Assembly (NCBI GenBank): GCA_937926325.1
Contig: CALAZQ010000386.1
Coordinates: 1 to 8,635, forward strand
Direction of reading: 5' to 3'
Origin: an uncultured Planctomycetaceae bacterium
GTDB taxonomy: Bacteria; Planctomycetota; Planctomycetia; Pirellulales; UBA1268
Length of the DNA stretch: 8,635 nt
The notes beneath the pieces were generated by a model. The model saw only the letters and a list, made by a program, of their open reading frames with translations. It searched no databases and had not been told where the DNA came from. Shown here in pieces: positions 1 to 6,437 of the stretch. Position numbers and translations under genes: made by a program. Each line of letters starts with the position of its first letter. The stretch's first letter is position 1.

Positions 1-75
1 GCACGTGCGCTGCGCTTCGCCCTCCAGGCTACGCTTGCTTTCGTAGCTCGCTCGTCGGCACGGGCATCCCCTCGC
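1..75. repeat. Dispersed intergenic repeat, copy truncated by the window start
   Basis: The first 23 bases are repeated exactly, in the same orientation, at 8613-8635. Bases 57-75 are the reverse complement of 8549-8567 with one mismatch in 19. Internally, positions 1-8 are a perfect palindrome (GCACGTGC) and 28-33 pairs with 42-47 (GCTACG/CGTAGC) around an 8-base loop. Joining the right-end sequence to this copy through the shared 23 bases gives a unit of about 139 bp bounded by 19-bp inverted repeats. That resembles a small REP- or MITE-like element, but the join is inference. No transposase is nearby. Confidence 0.6.
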
Positions 76-218
76 TGGTCAACCGGGTTGTTTCACAGGA
101 AGCCGGGGCCGGTAGCGATCGGACACGAAGCACGCTGGAAGCCGCCCCATCGCCCAACCCCACTGCCACCCGGCGGCAGGATGCCGCCAATGAGCACCAG
201 CGGGCGGAGGCCCGCAAA

Positions 219-248
219 GGAAAAGCCGTCAGGATGGCGGCATTTTCC
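219..248. other. Stem-loop in repeat copy 1
   Basis: Outer arms GGAAAA (219-224) and TTTTCC (243-248) enclose a 7-bp inner stem, 225-231 with 235-241, around a GGA loop. One base, A242, is unpaired. Read as plus-strand RNA, one inner pair is a U-G wobble (229 with 237); on the minus strand this becomes a C-A mismatch. It may be a second, weaker terminator or just part of the repeat. Confidence 0.45.
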
Positions 249-295
249 GTGAAGCAGCTGCCGCCAATGAGCACCAGCGGGCGGAGGCCCGCAAA

Positions 296-325
296 GGAAA
301 AGCCGACACGATGTCGGCGTTTTCC
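296..325 (-). terminator. Likely terminator hairpin downstream of the PEGA lipoprotein gene
   Basis: GCCGACA (302-308) pairs perfectly with TGTCGGC (312-318) around a CGA loop. The stem extends by GGAAAA (296-301) with TTTTCC (320-325), with one unpaired base at 319. On the minus strand the GC stem is followed by a short run of four T residues. It lies 15 bp beyond the stop codon of the leftward gene ending at 340, a fitting place for a factor-independent terminator. The T tract is short and the structure is nearly symmetric, so it could act in both directions. Confidence 0.5.
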
Positions 326-339
326 GTGAAGCTAGCCGA

Positions 340-984
340 CTAGCCAGCCGCCGGAAAATTCGGGCCCACGGCAGGGGGCGGCAACGGCTGGGGGGCTGCT
401 GGTTGCAATGGTGGGGCAGCCGGAGGAGGCAGTGGAGTTGGTGCGCTAGGAGTCAGCGGGGTGGCAGGCGGTGGGACGGTGACCGGCTGCACCGGAACCG
501 GCGGGCCACTGCCGGCGGAGCGTCGGGCAAGTTCAGCCCGGCTCACGACCGACTCAGCGGGCACACTGCCCGCCGGCACCATCGCCAAATCGACGACCCG
601 CTCGTCGCGAATCTCCCAAGGCCAGAGATTTTCGGTGACAAAGTCGAGCGGAAAGACCTCGTACCAGGGAATCGGGAATGGCTGCCGGACTGTCAACGTC
701 TCAAAGCCGTCCTTCACCAGCCTGATCTTGCGGGTGCCGTAATAGACAAAGTCGGTCGAGACCGGTGTGGTCCCGATCTGATAGTCATCGACATACACCA
801 GCGCACCGGGCGGGTTGCTGCGGATCGTCATCCGGCGTTGAACGCACCCGGCAGCAGCAGCGATCGCCAGCACCCCTGCGATCGCCACCAAACACACACC
901 GAGCCGATGACGGCAGGCTTTCTCCCCGGCAACGGAATTGCCGGAAGCAACGGGCTTCGGGAACACTGGACGCCGGATCATCAT
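340..984 (-). CDS. PEGA-domain lipoprotein with proline-rich C-terminus
   Basis: This encodes about 214 aa. Residues 1-46 form a long lipoprotein-type signal sequence: a basic N-terminal part, then a hydrophobic stretch (roughly 29-45) ending in AAAG before Cys47. The -3 residue is Ala rather than Leu, so the lipobox is acceptable but not ideal. Residues about 52-104 are a PEGA-type module (MTIRSNPPGALVYVDD, then IGTTPVSTDFVYYGTRKIRL and KDGFETL), a fold seen in envelope proteins and thought to bind surface or wall structures. Residues about 159-214 are a low-complexity Pro/Ala tail, probably extended. The frame stays open upstream to 1206, but that would run into the divergent phosphatase gene and bury the signal peptide; I therefore chose the ATG at 984, with ATG 981 equally possible. 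No strong Shine-Dalgarno sequence is visible. Membrane attachment is inferred; the exact role is unknown. Confidence 0.82.
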   Translation of the reverse strand: MMIRRPVFPKPVASGNSVAGEKACRHRLGVCLVAIAGVLAIAAAAGCVQRRMTIRSNPPGALVYVDDYQIGTTPVSTDFVYYGTRKIRLVKDGFETLTVRQPFPIPWYEVFPLDFVTENLWPWEIRDERVVDLAMVPAGSVPAESVVSRAELARRSAGSGPPVPVQPVTVPPPATPLTPSAPTPLPPPAAPPLQPAAPQPLPPPAVGPNFPAAG

Positions 985-1173
985 GTCGGAGACACTACCG
1001 GGCGTCAGGCGCTGACCGCCAGAGCAACTCGCGGGCCCGGCGGGCACGGCCGGAAATAGCCGGTTCACCGGGGGCAGTGTCGGCCCAATCCTGCTACATT
1101 GCTCAGCTTGACGGCGGTTCTGCCAGTTGATGCAACCAGGTGGTGGACGGCTTGAAGATCCCCAGCGAGGCGA
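985..1173. promoter_or_regulatory. Divergent intergenic region, presumed promoters both ways
   Basis: This 189-bp stretch lies between start codons that point away from each other, so promoters for both genes are expected here. On the plus strand TGCTACATT (1092-1100) resembles an extended -10 element, 74 bp before the phosphatase start. No good -35 hexamer lies at the usual distance. A nearly identical word, CTGCTACACT, occurs upstream of transketolase at 6333-6342. I see no clear operator palindrome. Confidence 0.35.
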
Positions 1174-2526
1174 ATGGTGGGAAAAGGGAACACGCTGCTC
1201 TATCACGAACGGTCTGACGTTGGCCGGAAGCGGTCAAACAATCAGGACTCGGCCGCCGTGATGACGGCTCAATCACCGGCCGAGTACCGCAACCGCGGCT
1301 GGCTGCTGGTGGTGGCCGACGGCATGGGAGCCCATCTGGGCGGCGAGGAGGCCAGCCGGATTGCCGCCACCCGGGTGCCGGAGCTCTATGCAGAGTCGGG
1401 TCCCCAGCGGTCCCCGCCGCTGGCCCTTCGCAAGAGCCTGCAGCAGGTCAATCGAGAGATTCACCGGAAAGGAGAACGCGATCCCGCTTTCCGGGGGATG
1501 GGCACGACCTGCTCCGTGCTCGTGCTGCTGCCGCGGGGGGCACTGATCGGCCACGTCGGTGATAGCCGCATCTATCGCATCCGCAGTGGTCGCATCGAGC
1601 AGCTTTCCCGCGACCACTCGCTGGCCTGGGAAATCGCCGCGGCTGCGGGCCCGGCAGGCGAAGAGGGGTCGGCCGCCGTTCCGAAGAACATCATCACCCG
1701 CTCCATGGGGCCGCATGACGAGGTTGAGATCGATCTTGAGGGCCCCTTCCCGATCGAATTGGGCGACACGTTCGTTCTCTGCAGCGACGGTCTCTCCGGC
1801 AGCCTTCGGGATGAAGAAATTGCCCTGTTGGTCACTGAGTTGCCGCCTGAGGAGGCCACCGCCGCACTGGTCGGCCTGGCGCTGATCCGCGGTGCCCCCG
1901 ACAACACGACGGTCATCGTCGCCACCGCCGGCCCGGAAGAGGTGTCTCGCTACTCCCGCCGGGATGCCGCCTGGCCGCTGGAGGACGACGGCGGCTCTGC
2001 CGCCGCGCGAAATCGTCCCTGGATTTTTCTCGGCATCGCCGCCACCTGCCTCTTCATCGCCCTCCTCATCAATCCCTCCAGCGATCTGGTCAAGGATGGA
2101 TCGCCGTTGATCCAGTCGCTTTCCCAGATTGGCAGTCTCGCCTGCGTCGGCCTGGCCCTCGGCTGCCTGGCCGGTTCGTTCTTCGGATTCATGATGCCAC
2201 CCGCCAAGCGGGTTCGCGCCGTTGCCCCCGGGAAGCAGCTGGGCAAGGGCCCCTACCGTTCCTACGACGCCACCCCCAACTCCGAGCAGTTTGCGGGCAT
2301 CCTCAACTCGCTTGAAGCAGCCGCCGGTGAGATTGGCCCCGCCGGGCAAGCGGCCGCCGACCGCCTCCGGGCGGTGACAAGCCGCTGCCGCGAACTGGTG
2401 GCAGCGGCCGACTTTCCGGCGGCGACACGGCAGGCGGCCGAAGGCTTCGCGATTTTCACCACGTTCATCGAGTCCGGCCGCGGCGAAGATACCGTGGCTG
2501 AATCGACCAGCTCGGAGGCTTCCTGA
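1174..2526 (+). CDS. Membrane-anchored PP2C-family Ser/Thr protein phosphatase
   Basis: This encodes 450 aa. Residues 10-250 form a complete PP2C (PPM) domain of the bacterial Stp/PrpC type, a metal-dependent phosphatase acting on phospho-Ser/Thr. Visible motifs are SDVGRKRSNNQDS (14-26, metal ligand D25), VVADGMGAHLGG (46-57, D49 and G50), GMGTTCSVLVL (108-118), GHVGDSRIYRI (126-136), SRDHS (145-149), IITRSMG (173-179), LCSDGLSG (202-209, D205) and APDNTTVIV (241-249, D243). All expected metal-binding Asp residues are present, so it should be active. After a linker come two hydrophobic segments (about 282-299 and 319-341) and an Ala-rich, probably helical tail (about 365-435) that I do not recognise. 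The catalytic domain should face the cytoplasm. No partner kinase gene lies in the window. ATG 1174 has GAGG only three bases upstream; GTG 1177 has better spacing, so the start is uncertain by one codon. Confidence 0.93.
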   Translation: MVGKGNTLLYHERSDVGRKRSNNQDSAAVMTAQSPAEYRNRGWLLVVADGMGAHLGGEEASRIAATRVPELYAESGPQRSPPLALRKSLQQVNREIHRKGERDPAFRGMGTTCSVLVLLPRGALIGHVGDSRIYRIRSGRIEQLSRDHSLAWEIAAAAGPAGEEGSAAVPKNIITRSMGPHDEVEIDLEGPFPIELGDTFVLCSDGLSGSLRDEEIALLVTELPPEEATAALVGLALIRGAPDNTTVIVATAGPEEVSRYSRRDAAWPLEDDGGSAAARNRPWIFLGIAATCLFIALLINPSSDLVKDGSPLIQSLSQIGSLACVGLALGCLAGSFFGFMMPPAKRVRAVAPGKQLGKGPYRSYDATPNSEQFAGILNSLEAAAGEIGPAGQAAADRLRAVTSRCRELVAAADFPAATRQAAEGFAIFTTFIESGRGEDTVAESTSSEAS

Positions 2527-2568
2527 CGGCCCGCGACGCGGGATCAGGCCAGCGAAGGAGTGCGGCCA

Positions 2569-3753
2569 ATGACGATCATGACCCGCTACGTCCTGTCAGA
2601 GATGCTCCAGGTGTTCCTGGTGGCGCTGACCGCATTGACGCTGTTCATGCTCGTCATTGGGCTGGCCAAAGAAGCCCAGCAGCAGGGCCTGGGGCTTTTA
2701 CAGATCCTGGCGATGGTGCCCTACGTCCTGCCCGACGCCATGCGGTTCGCGGTGCCCGGCACGATGCTCTTTGCGGTTGCCAGCGTTTTCGGTCGCCTTT
2801 CCAGCAGCAACGAGATTGTCGCGCTCAAGGCAGCCGGCATCACCCCGCTGGCGGTCATCTGGCCGGTGGCCGGTCTTGCTATCGCGGTGAGCTTCGCCTG
2901 CGTCTGGCTCAATGACATCGCCGTCTCCTGGGGCCGCGATGGCGTCCGCGACGTCGTCGTCAGCAGCCTCGAGGAGATCATCTACAGCCGGCTGCAACAG
3001 CAGCGTTCCTACAGCACGCAGCAGCTCGCCATTAATGTCAAAGGCGTCGAGGGGCGACGGCTGATCCGGCCGACGATGTCCTTTCAGCCGGCTGACGGCA
3101 GCCCGGCGGTCACCCTCTCGGCGATGGAGGCCGAACTGGAAACCGATGCCAAAGCCGGCAGCCTGACGGCGATCTGCCGTAACGGCACGGTCCGGGTTGG
3201 TGATGTCGAAGTTGCCTTCCCCGACACCATCGAGCGGGTGATTCCACTCAATGCAATCAATCAGCGGGGGCTCACCGAACGCAGCCCCTCCGAAATCGCC
3301 ATGGCCGACTTTCCGACAGCCCGTGCCGAACATCAGGCCGACATTGACCGGCTTGAACAGCAGATTGCCGGCCGGCTGACCATGGCCCTGCTGACCGGCA
3401 ATCTGCCGCTGACAACGCCCGCCCATTCCGCCGGAGAGCGGTCCCGGATCGAATGGAACCAAAGCCGGCTCAGCCGGATCGCAATGGAACCCTGGCGGCG
3501 GTGGGCGAATGGCTTCAGTTGCCTCGCGTTCGTGCTGGTCGGGGCACCGATGGCGATCAGAATGCGGAATGCCGACTTTCTCACCAGTTTTTTTCTCTGC
3601 TTTCTGCCGATCCTCCTCGTCTATTATCCGGTGTTCATGGCGGGCGTTTCCCAGGCCAAGTCGGGGGATCTTCCGCCGATCGCGGTCTGGGGCGGCAATC
3701 TGCTGATCACCCTCTGGGGGCTCTGGCTGCTCCGCGGGGTCATCCGTCGGTAG
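2569..3753 (+). CDS. LptF/LptG (YjgP/YjgQ) family permease
   Basis: This encodes 394 aa, slightly longer than typical LptF or LptG (about 360). The layout fits the family: three N-terminal membrane segments (about 13-33, 48-72, 94-114), a large soluble region (about 120-305) matching the periplasmic beta-jellyroll part, and three C-terminal segments (about 310-330, 337-358, 370-390). The stretch [18 protein letters not shown] (75-92) is the conserved cytoplasmic coupling region that contacts the LptB ATPase. In LptB2FG these proteins extract lipopolysaccharide from the inner membrane. LptF and LptG cannot be told apart here, so no symbol is given. I chose ATG 2569 because GAAGGAG (2554-2560) lies eight bases upstream; GTG 2560 falls inside that site and ATG 2578 is a further option. 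The gene follows the phosphatase by 42 bp, with a small CCCGC/GCGGG hairpin at 2530-2542 between them. They are probably co-transcribed. No lptB or partner permease is in the window. Confidence 0.9.
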   Translation: MTIMTRYVLSEMLQVFLVALTALTLFMLVIGLAKEAQQQGLGLLQILAMVPYVLPDAMRFAVPGTMLFAVASVFGRLSSSNEIVALKAAGITPLAVIWPVAGLAIAVSFACVWLNDIAVSWGRDGVRDVVVSSLEEIIYSRLQQQRSYSTQQLAINVKGVEGRRLIRPTMSFQPADGSPAVTLSAMEAELETDAKAGSLTAICRNGTVRVGDVEVAFPDTIERVIPLNAINQRGLTERSPSEIAMADFPTARAEHQADIDRLEQQIAGRLTMALLTGNLPLTTPAHSAGERSRIEWNQSRLSRIAMEPWRRWANGFSCLAFVLVGAPMAIRMRNADFLTSFFLCFLPILLVYYPVFMAGVSQAKSGDLPPIAVWGGNLLITLWGLWLLRGVIRR

Positions 3754-3868
3754 CAGACGGTTTGCAACGGCTGCTGAATCTGCCAGACTTGCCCGCCGGT
3801 GGGGTCCGATTCTGCTCGTGACCTCTGCCACCAAACCGTCCACCACTTTCTCCGAGGAGTTTGCACCG

Positions 3869-4870
3869 ATGGGTCGTCCCGTCACGTTGTTCACCGGCCA
3901 GTGGGCTGACCTGCCCTTGGAAGACCTGGCCCGTAAGGCCCACGACTTCGGCTACCAAGGGCTGGAACTCGCCTGCTGGGGAGATCACTTTGAGGTCGAC
4001 AAGGCCAACGCCGATGCCGGGTACTGTGCGGCGAAGCGGGACCTGCTGGAACAGCATGAACTTTCGGTGCATGCCATCTCCTGCCACCTCGTTGGCCAGG
4101 CAGTCTGTGACCGGATCGACGAACGCCACAAGGCGATTCTGCCGCCCGCCGTCTGGGGTGACGGTGACCCGGCGGGCGTCAACGAGCGGGCCGCCGAAGA
4201 GATCAAACAGACCGCCCGGGCGGCCCAAAAACTTGGCGTCTCGGTGGTCAACGGCTTCACCGGATCGAGCATCTGGCACCTGCTTTACTCATTCCCGCCG
4301 GTGCCAGAGTCGATGATTGCCGACGGCTTCAAGCTGTTTGCCGATCGCTGGAACCCCATCCTCGACGTCTTCGCCGAGTGCGGTGTGCGGTTCGCCCTGG
4401 AGGTTCATCCGACCGAGATCGCCTTCGACATCGAGACCGCTCAGCGGGCCCTCGAGGCCCTCGGCCACCGTGAGGAATTTGGCTTTAACTTCGACCCCAG
4501 TCACCTGCACTGGCAGGGCGTCAGTTCCGTCGACTTCATCCGCACGTTCCGCGATCGCATCTATCACGTGCACATCAAGGATGCCGTCGTCCTGCTCAAC
4601 GGTCGGTCGGGTATCCTCACCAGCCACCTCAACTTCGGTGATCCCCGCCGGGGTTGGGACTTCCGCTCACCAGGTCGCGGGGGCGTGGACTTCGAAGAGA
4701 TCATCCGGGCCCTCAACGAGATCGGCTATGACGGCCCGCTGTCGGTCGAATGGGAGGACTGCGGCATGGATCGTGAGCACGGCGCCGCAGAGGCTTGTGA
4801 ATTTGTTCACAACCTTGACTTTGCCCCCAGCAACCGGCAGTTCGATGCCGCCTTTGATAAAGAAGAGTAG
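3869..4870 (+). CDS. Sugar phosphate isomerase/epimerase-like TIM-barrel protein
   Basis: This encodes 333 aa of the xylose-isomerase-like / AP-endonuclease family 2 barrel superfamily. Strand-and-helix elements are readable along the length: [10 protein letters not shown] (29-38), [10 protein letters not shown] (65-74), [13 protein letters not shown] (122-134), [16 protein letters not shown] (172-187), [14 protein letters not shown] (204-217), [10 protein letters not shown] (230-239) and GPLSVEWED (289-297). Probable divalent-metal ligands are E178, D209, H235 and E294, with H212 nearby, so the active site looks intact. No signal peptide is visible, so it is probably cytoplasmic. Members of this superfamily isomerise or epimerise sugars and related polyols; the substrate cannot be read from sequence. 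I chose ATG 3869 because GAGGAG (3854-3859) sits nine bases before it; the frame extends to GTG 3818 but without such a site. It overlaps the next gene by 26 bp, suggesting coupled translation. Confidence 0.9.
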   Translation: MGRPVTLFTGQWADLPLEDLARKAHDFGYQGLELACWGDHFEVDKANADAGYCAAKRDLLEQHELSVHAISCHLVGQAVCDRIDERHKAILPPAVWGDGDPAGVNERAAEEIKQTARAAQKLGVSVVNGFTGSSIWHLLYSFPPVPESMIADGFKLFADRWNPILDVFAECGVRFALEVHPTEIAFDIETAQRALEALGHREEFGFNFDPSHLHWQGVSSVDFIRTFRDRIYHVHIKDAVVLLNGRSGILTSHLNFGDPRRGWDFRSPGRGGVDFEEIIRALNEIGYDGPLSVEWEDCGMDREHGAAEACEFVHNLDFAPSNRQFDAAFDKEE

Positions 4871-6317
4871 CCGCCGACGGCAGGTGGGCGGCGGGCTCTT
4901 TCATCTATTGATCGGCCTGGTGATGCTGCTAGGCAGCTATCAGCGGCAGGCCGCGGCAACAGACAGGACGGCAGCGGCTGGCGGCACTGACTGGCAGGCC
5001 AGAACCACGGCCTTGGCGGCTGAGGCCCGTGGAACGGATGACCAGCTCGCCAGGCTGATCGAGCACTGGCCGCTGCCGGACGAGTCGGCCGCCTGCGACC
5101 GGCAGGTCATTGTCGCCATCGACGCTGACCTGTCGGCTCCTGCCTGGTTGGCGGCGGCTGCCGAGCCGCTCTGGCGCCGCTTCGTCAGTCTCCGCCGGGA
5201 GCGGGCCGCCAGCTCTTTTGACCGTGCGGTCGCGGCGATCGAGCGGCCGCCAACCGCTGACAAGCCCGCTTCTGCGAACGAAGCGATGCGGCTGCTCGCT
5301 CGCGTCTTGCGAGAAGACCCCACCCACGAGCGGGCTCGGGCGGGCCTGGGGTATGTCGAGCACGACGGGCGGTGGGTCTGGCCGAATGCGGCCCGCCACC
5401 TGGAACGCGGTGAGCACTATTCGGCAACCGCGGGCTGGCTGGCCAAAGGCCGGCCGGCCGGCCGCCCCGCCCCTTCCCGACCGCCTGCAGCGGACGATCC
5501 ATCACCGCTCTCCCGGGCGGTGACCTTCGAATCTGACCACTGGAAGATCCGTTCAACGGCAGGGCTGGCCGCGGCGGCGGACTTGGCCGGCCGACTTGAG
5601 CAGACTCGGCTGGTTTGGCTCCAGGCCTTCGGTGGCTTTGCCGTGGAGCCGGCCGAGCTTCAGCAGCGGCTGACGGGCAGACGGCGGAGGCGACCGCGGC
5701 CTGCCTTTGCTGCCACCCTGCTGGCCAATCGGCAGCAGTACATCGACGAACTTCGGCAGCTCGAGCCCCGCATTGCCCAGACCCTGGGCATCTACTGGAC
5801 GCCGACCCAAACGGCCTGGTTCTTTCTGGGTGACGAGCCGCCAGCCCTGACCATTGAACACGAGGCCACCCACCAGCTGTTCGCCGAGAGCGGGCGGACC
5901 AACCGTCTGGCAGGGGAGCGGTGCGGCATGTGGGCCCTCGAGGCGGTTGCCTGCTACATGGAAAGCCTGGAACCAACCCCCTTCGGCTTCACCCTTGGCG
6001 GCCGCGACGCAGGCCGCGTACCGGCCGCCCGCGAGCGGCTGCTGGATGACGGCTTCTTCATCCCGCTGCGGGAACTTTGTGAACTCGGCCGCATCGACCT
6101 GCAACGCGACCCTCGGCTGCCGCAGATCTACAGCCAGATCTCGGGCATGGCCGACTTCTTTCTCAATGGCGAGCAGGGGCGATTACGGGACGCCTTCATT
6201 GCCTACCTGCGGCTCATCTACCGGGGCACCGCCCGTCCCGACTCGCTCTGGAAGCTCTGCAACTGCCCACCTGAACAGCTCGATGAGGCCTACCGCAGAC
6301 ACCTCACCAAACCGTAA
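4845..6317 (+). CDS. Secreted DUF1570-type putative zinc metallopeptidase
   Basis: This encodes about 490 aa. The N-terminus has a signal-peptide shape: basic KKSSRRR (6-12), hydrophobic [18 protein letters not shown], then an AAA cleavage-like site, so export is likely. Residues about 140-190 hold a repeat-like helical stretch and the phrase [12 protein letters not shown], typical of planctomycete proteins of this group. Residues about 285-440 match my memory of DUF1570: [20 protein letters not shown], a [11 protein letters not shown] strand, then [10 protein letters not shown] with HEATH at 339-343 and [12 protein letters not shown] with E366. HEXXH followed about 22 residues later by Glu is the gluzincin zinc-site pattern, so peptidase activity is plausible but unproven. 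A run of five arginines lies at 279-283. The frame is open back to 4317, but that part is the shadow of the isomerase gene. ATG 4845 keeps the full signal peptide; TTG 4854 or GTG 4884 are possible. No strong ribosome site is seen, consistent with coupling to the upstream gene. Confidence 0.8.
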   Translation: MPPLIKKSSRRRQVGGGLFHLLIGLVMLLGSYQRQAAATDRTAAAGGTDWQARTTALAAEARGTDDQLARLIEHWPLPDESAACDRQVIVAIDADLSAPAWLAAAAEPLWRRFVSLRRERAASSFDRAVAAIERPPTADKPASANEAMRLLARVLREDPTHERARAGLGYVEHDGRWVWPNAARHLERGEHYSATAGWLAKGRPAGRPAPSRPPAADDPSPLSRAVTFESDHWKIRSTAGLAAAADLAGRLEQTRLVWLQAFGGFAVEPAELQQRLTGRRRRRPRPAFAATLLANRQQYIDELRQLEPRIAQTLGIYWTPTQTAWFFLGDEPPALTIEHEATHQLFAESGRTNRLAGERCGMWALEAVACYMESLEPTPFGFTLGGRDAGRVPAARERLLDDGFFIPLRELCELGRIDLQRDPRLPQIYSQISGMADFFLNGEQGRLRDAFIAYLRLIYRGTARPDSLWKLCNCPPEQLDEAYRRHLTKP

Positions 6318-6437
6318 GCAGCCGGCCTCCATCTGCTACACTCCCAATCGCACTGAGGCTCGGTCTCCGCCGGCCGACTGACCGAAAACCGTCACCATTC
6401 AGCTTCCCACCCCCGAGTGAGTCTTCGAAAGGCCCCC
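6318..6437 (+). promoter_or_regulatory. Leader of transketolase with a possible -10 element
   Basis: In this 120-bp gap CTGCTACACT (6333-6342) contains an extended -10-like TGcTACACT, 95 bp before the chosen transketolase start. No convincing -35 box lies 16-18 bp upstream. The same ten-base word, with one change, occurs at 1091-1100 before the phosphatase gene. A separate promoter for transketolase is plausible but weakly supported. Confidence 0.3.

Larger units (their letters stand above)
182..336. repeat. Two tandem copies of a 77-bp hairpin-bearing unit
   Basis: Copy 1 starts at 182 and copy 2 at 259. The first 47 bases of each (182-228 and 259-305) are identical. The remaining 30-31 bases keep the pattern but differ at several positions. 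Each unit holds two potential stem-loops: GCGGGC/GCCCGC with a GGAG loop (200-215 and 277-292), then a longer hairpin bounded by GGAAAA and TTTTCC (219-248 and 296-325). The unit looks like a structured intergenic repeat. Several frames are open across it by composition, but none looks like a protein. Confidence 0.85.

Noticed and set aside
29..274. An 81-codon minus-strand open frame across the left end
   Set aside because: It is built largely from the dispersed repeat and the 77-bp tandem units, which are structured intergenic DNA. It has no recognisable domain.
3..329. An open plus-strand frame running from the window edge that could be the tail of an upstream gene
   Set aside because: It has no start within the window, crosses both repeat types, and several other frames are equally open because of high GC. 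The middle part (76-181) matches nothing I know.
182..336. CRISPR array
   Set aside because: There are only two units of 77 bp with no distinct spacers, and the variable part keeps a hairpin rather than carrying unrelated sequence.
403..1059. Plus-strand open frames opposite the PEGA lipoprotein
   Set aside because: They are antisense to a lipoprotein with a coherent signal peptide and PEGA domain; translations are Arg/Gly/His-rich with no motifs.
985..1206. A 74-residue N-terminal extension of the PEGA lipoprotein
   Set aside because: It overlaps the divergent phosphatase start and would put the signal peptide far inside the protein.
1273..2349. A long minus-strand open frame opposite the phosphatase
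   Set aside because: The PP2C motifs are all on the plus strand, and the antisense product is Gly/Arg-rich without motifs.
2698..3894. A long minus-strand open frame opposite the permease
   Set aside because: The plus strand encodes a clear LptF/G-family protein over the same region with a good ribosome site; the antisense frame is compositional.
4317..4844. A 5' extension that would make the DUF1570 protein 666 aa
   Set aside because: It lies in another frame of the intact isomerase gene, its translation is Ser/Pro/Thr-rich as typical of shadow frames, and the signal peptide begins only at 4845.
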